Assembly: GCF_040882025.1 (NCBI RefSeq)
Contig: NZ_JBBECC010000153.1
Coordinates: forward strand, 1-17,175
DNA length: 17,175 nt
Source of the DNA: Parvibaculum sp040882025
Lineage (GTDB): Bacteria; Pseudomonadota; Alphaproteobacteria; Parvibaculales; Parvibaculaceae
Reading direction: 5' to 3'
The position numbers and the translations under genes were made by a program. This document shows, one piece after another, positions 17,076 to 17,175 of this stretch. The notes below the pieces were generated by a model that did not search any database, was not told the DNA's origin, and worked only from the letters and a program-made list of their open reading frames with translations. Each line of letters opens with the position of its first letter. The first letter of the stretch is position 1.

Positions 17076-17175
17076 GATGGTTTCTCTTCCACCCTCTTCT
17101 CCGTCATGGCCCGGCTTGTCCCACTGCTGTCCGGTTTAATTTTTCCGGGTCGATCCAAGGCTATGACTTTGCAAC
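17076..17175. other. Right-edge intergenic segment with interrupted repeat
   Basis: After tas there is no gene within the window. CGTCATGGCCCGGCTTGTCCC (17102-17122) resembles the left half of a common alphaproteobacterial intergenic repeat. From 17123 the sequence switches to AT-richer DNA beginning ACTGCTGTCCGGTTTAAT. This could be the end of an insertion sequence, but no transposase is visible. Confidence 0.35.

Overview
The window is GC-rich DNA from what looks like an alphaproteobacterium, probably Rhizobiales or a Parvibaculum-like lineage. The clues are a DUF2794 gene, a YbhL/BI-1 gene, a monocistronic acnA, and an intergenic palindrome of the type whose antisense reading gives 'HCEERSDEA'. 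These are family-level impressions; no taxonomic search was possible. All recognisable genes are chromosomal and housekeeping-like. I see no phage, CRISPR or defence genes and no complete insertion sequence. No tRNA or rRNA gene was found.

Layout. (1) 1-265, minus: the 5' part of a crotonase-fold enoyl-CoA hydratase that runs off the left edge. (2) 501-3683, plus: aconitate hydratase A with a 172-residue Lys/Ala/Pro-rich, histone-H1-like N-terminal extension, followed by a clear intrinsic terminator. (3) 3804-4544, plus: a secreted DUF1223 thioredoxin-fold protein. (4) 9329 down to 4541, minus: a tight four-gene operon of ABC ATPase, ABC-2 permease, GldG-like auxiliary protein and DUF4340 protein, resembling the gliding-type gldA-gldF-gldG set but with no gliding genes in view. 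(5) 9330-9906: a long gene-free, strongly self-complementary gap. (6) 9907-10311, plus: DUF2794. It converges on (7) 11142-10384, minus: a YbhL/BI-1 membrane protein, and the two share a bidirectional terminator. (8) 11143-11487: a gap with three tandem 11-bp repeats and a plausible ybhL promoter. (9) 14977 down to 11488, minus: ybbA (ABC ATPase) and ybbP (FtsX-type permease), separated by a pair of inverted REP-like elements. (10) 15067-15786, plus: the GDSL esterase tesA, divergent from ybbA as in E. coli. (11) 15815-15943: a long palindromic repeat. (12) 16035-17075, plus: a Tas-type aldo/keto reductase, followed by a short repeat that is abruptly replaced by unlike sequence at the right edge.

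Two transport modules dominate. The gld-like operon encodes a complete ABC-2 exporter core plus two membrane-anchored extracytoplasmic partners. The ybbA-ybbP/tesA locus pairs a MacB/Lol-superfamily type ABC system with a periplasmic lysophospholipase/esterase. The least ordinary feature is the aconitase with a DNA-binding-like polycationic tail. The extension has its own Shine-Dalgarno and start codon and stays in frame with an otherwise full-length, apparently active enzyme. The second most interesting signals are in the non-coding gaps: the tandem 11-bp repeats at 11297-11329, the structured stretch at 9533-9703, and the REP pair inside the ybbA-ybbP operon.
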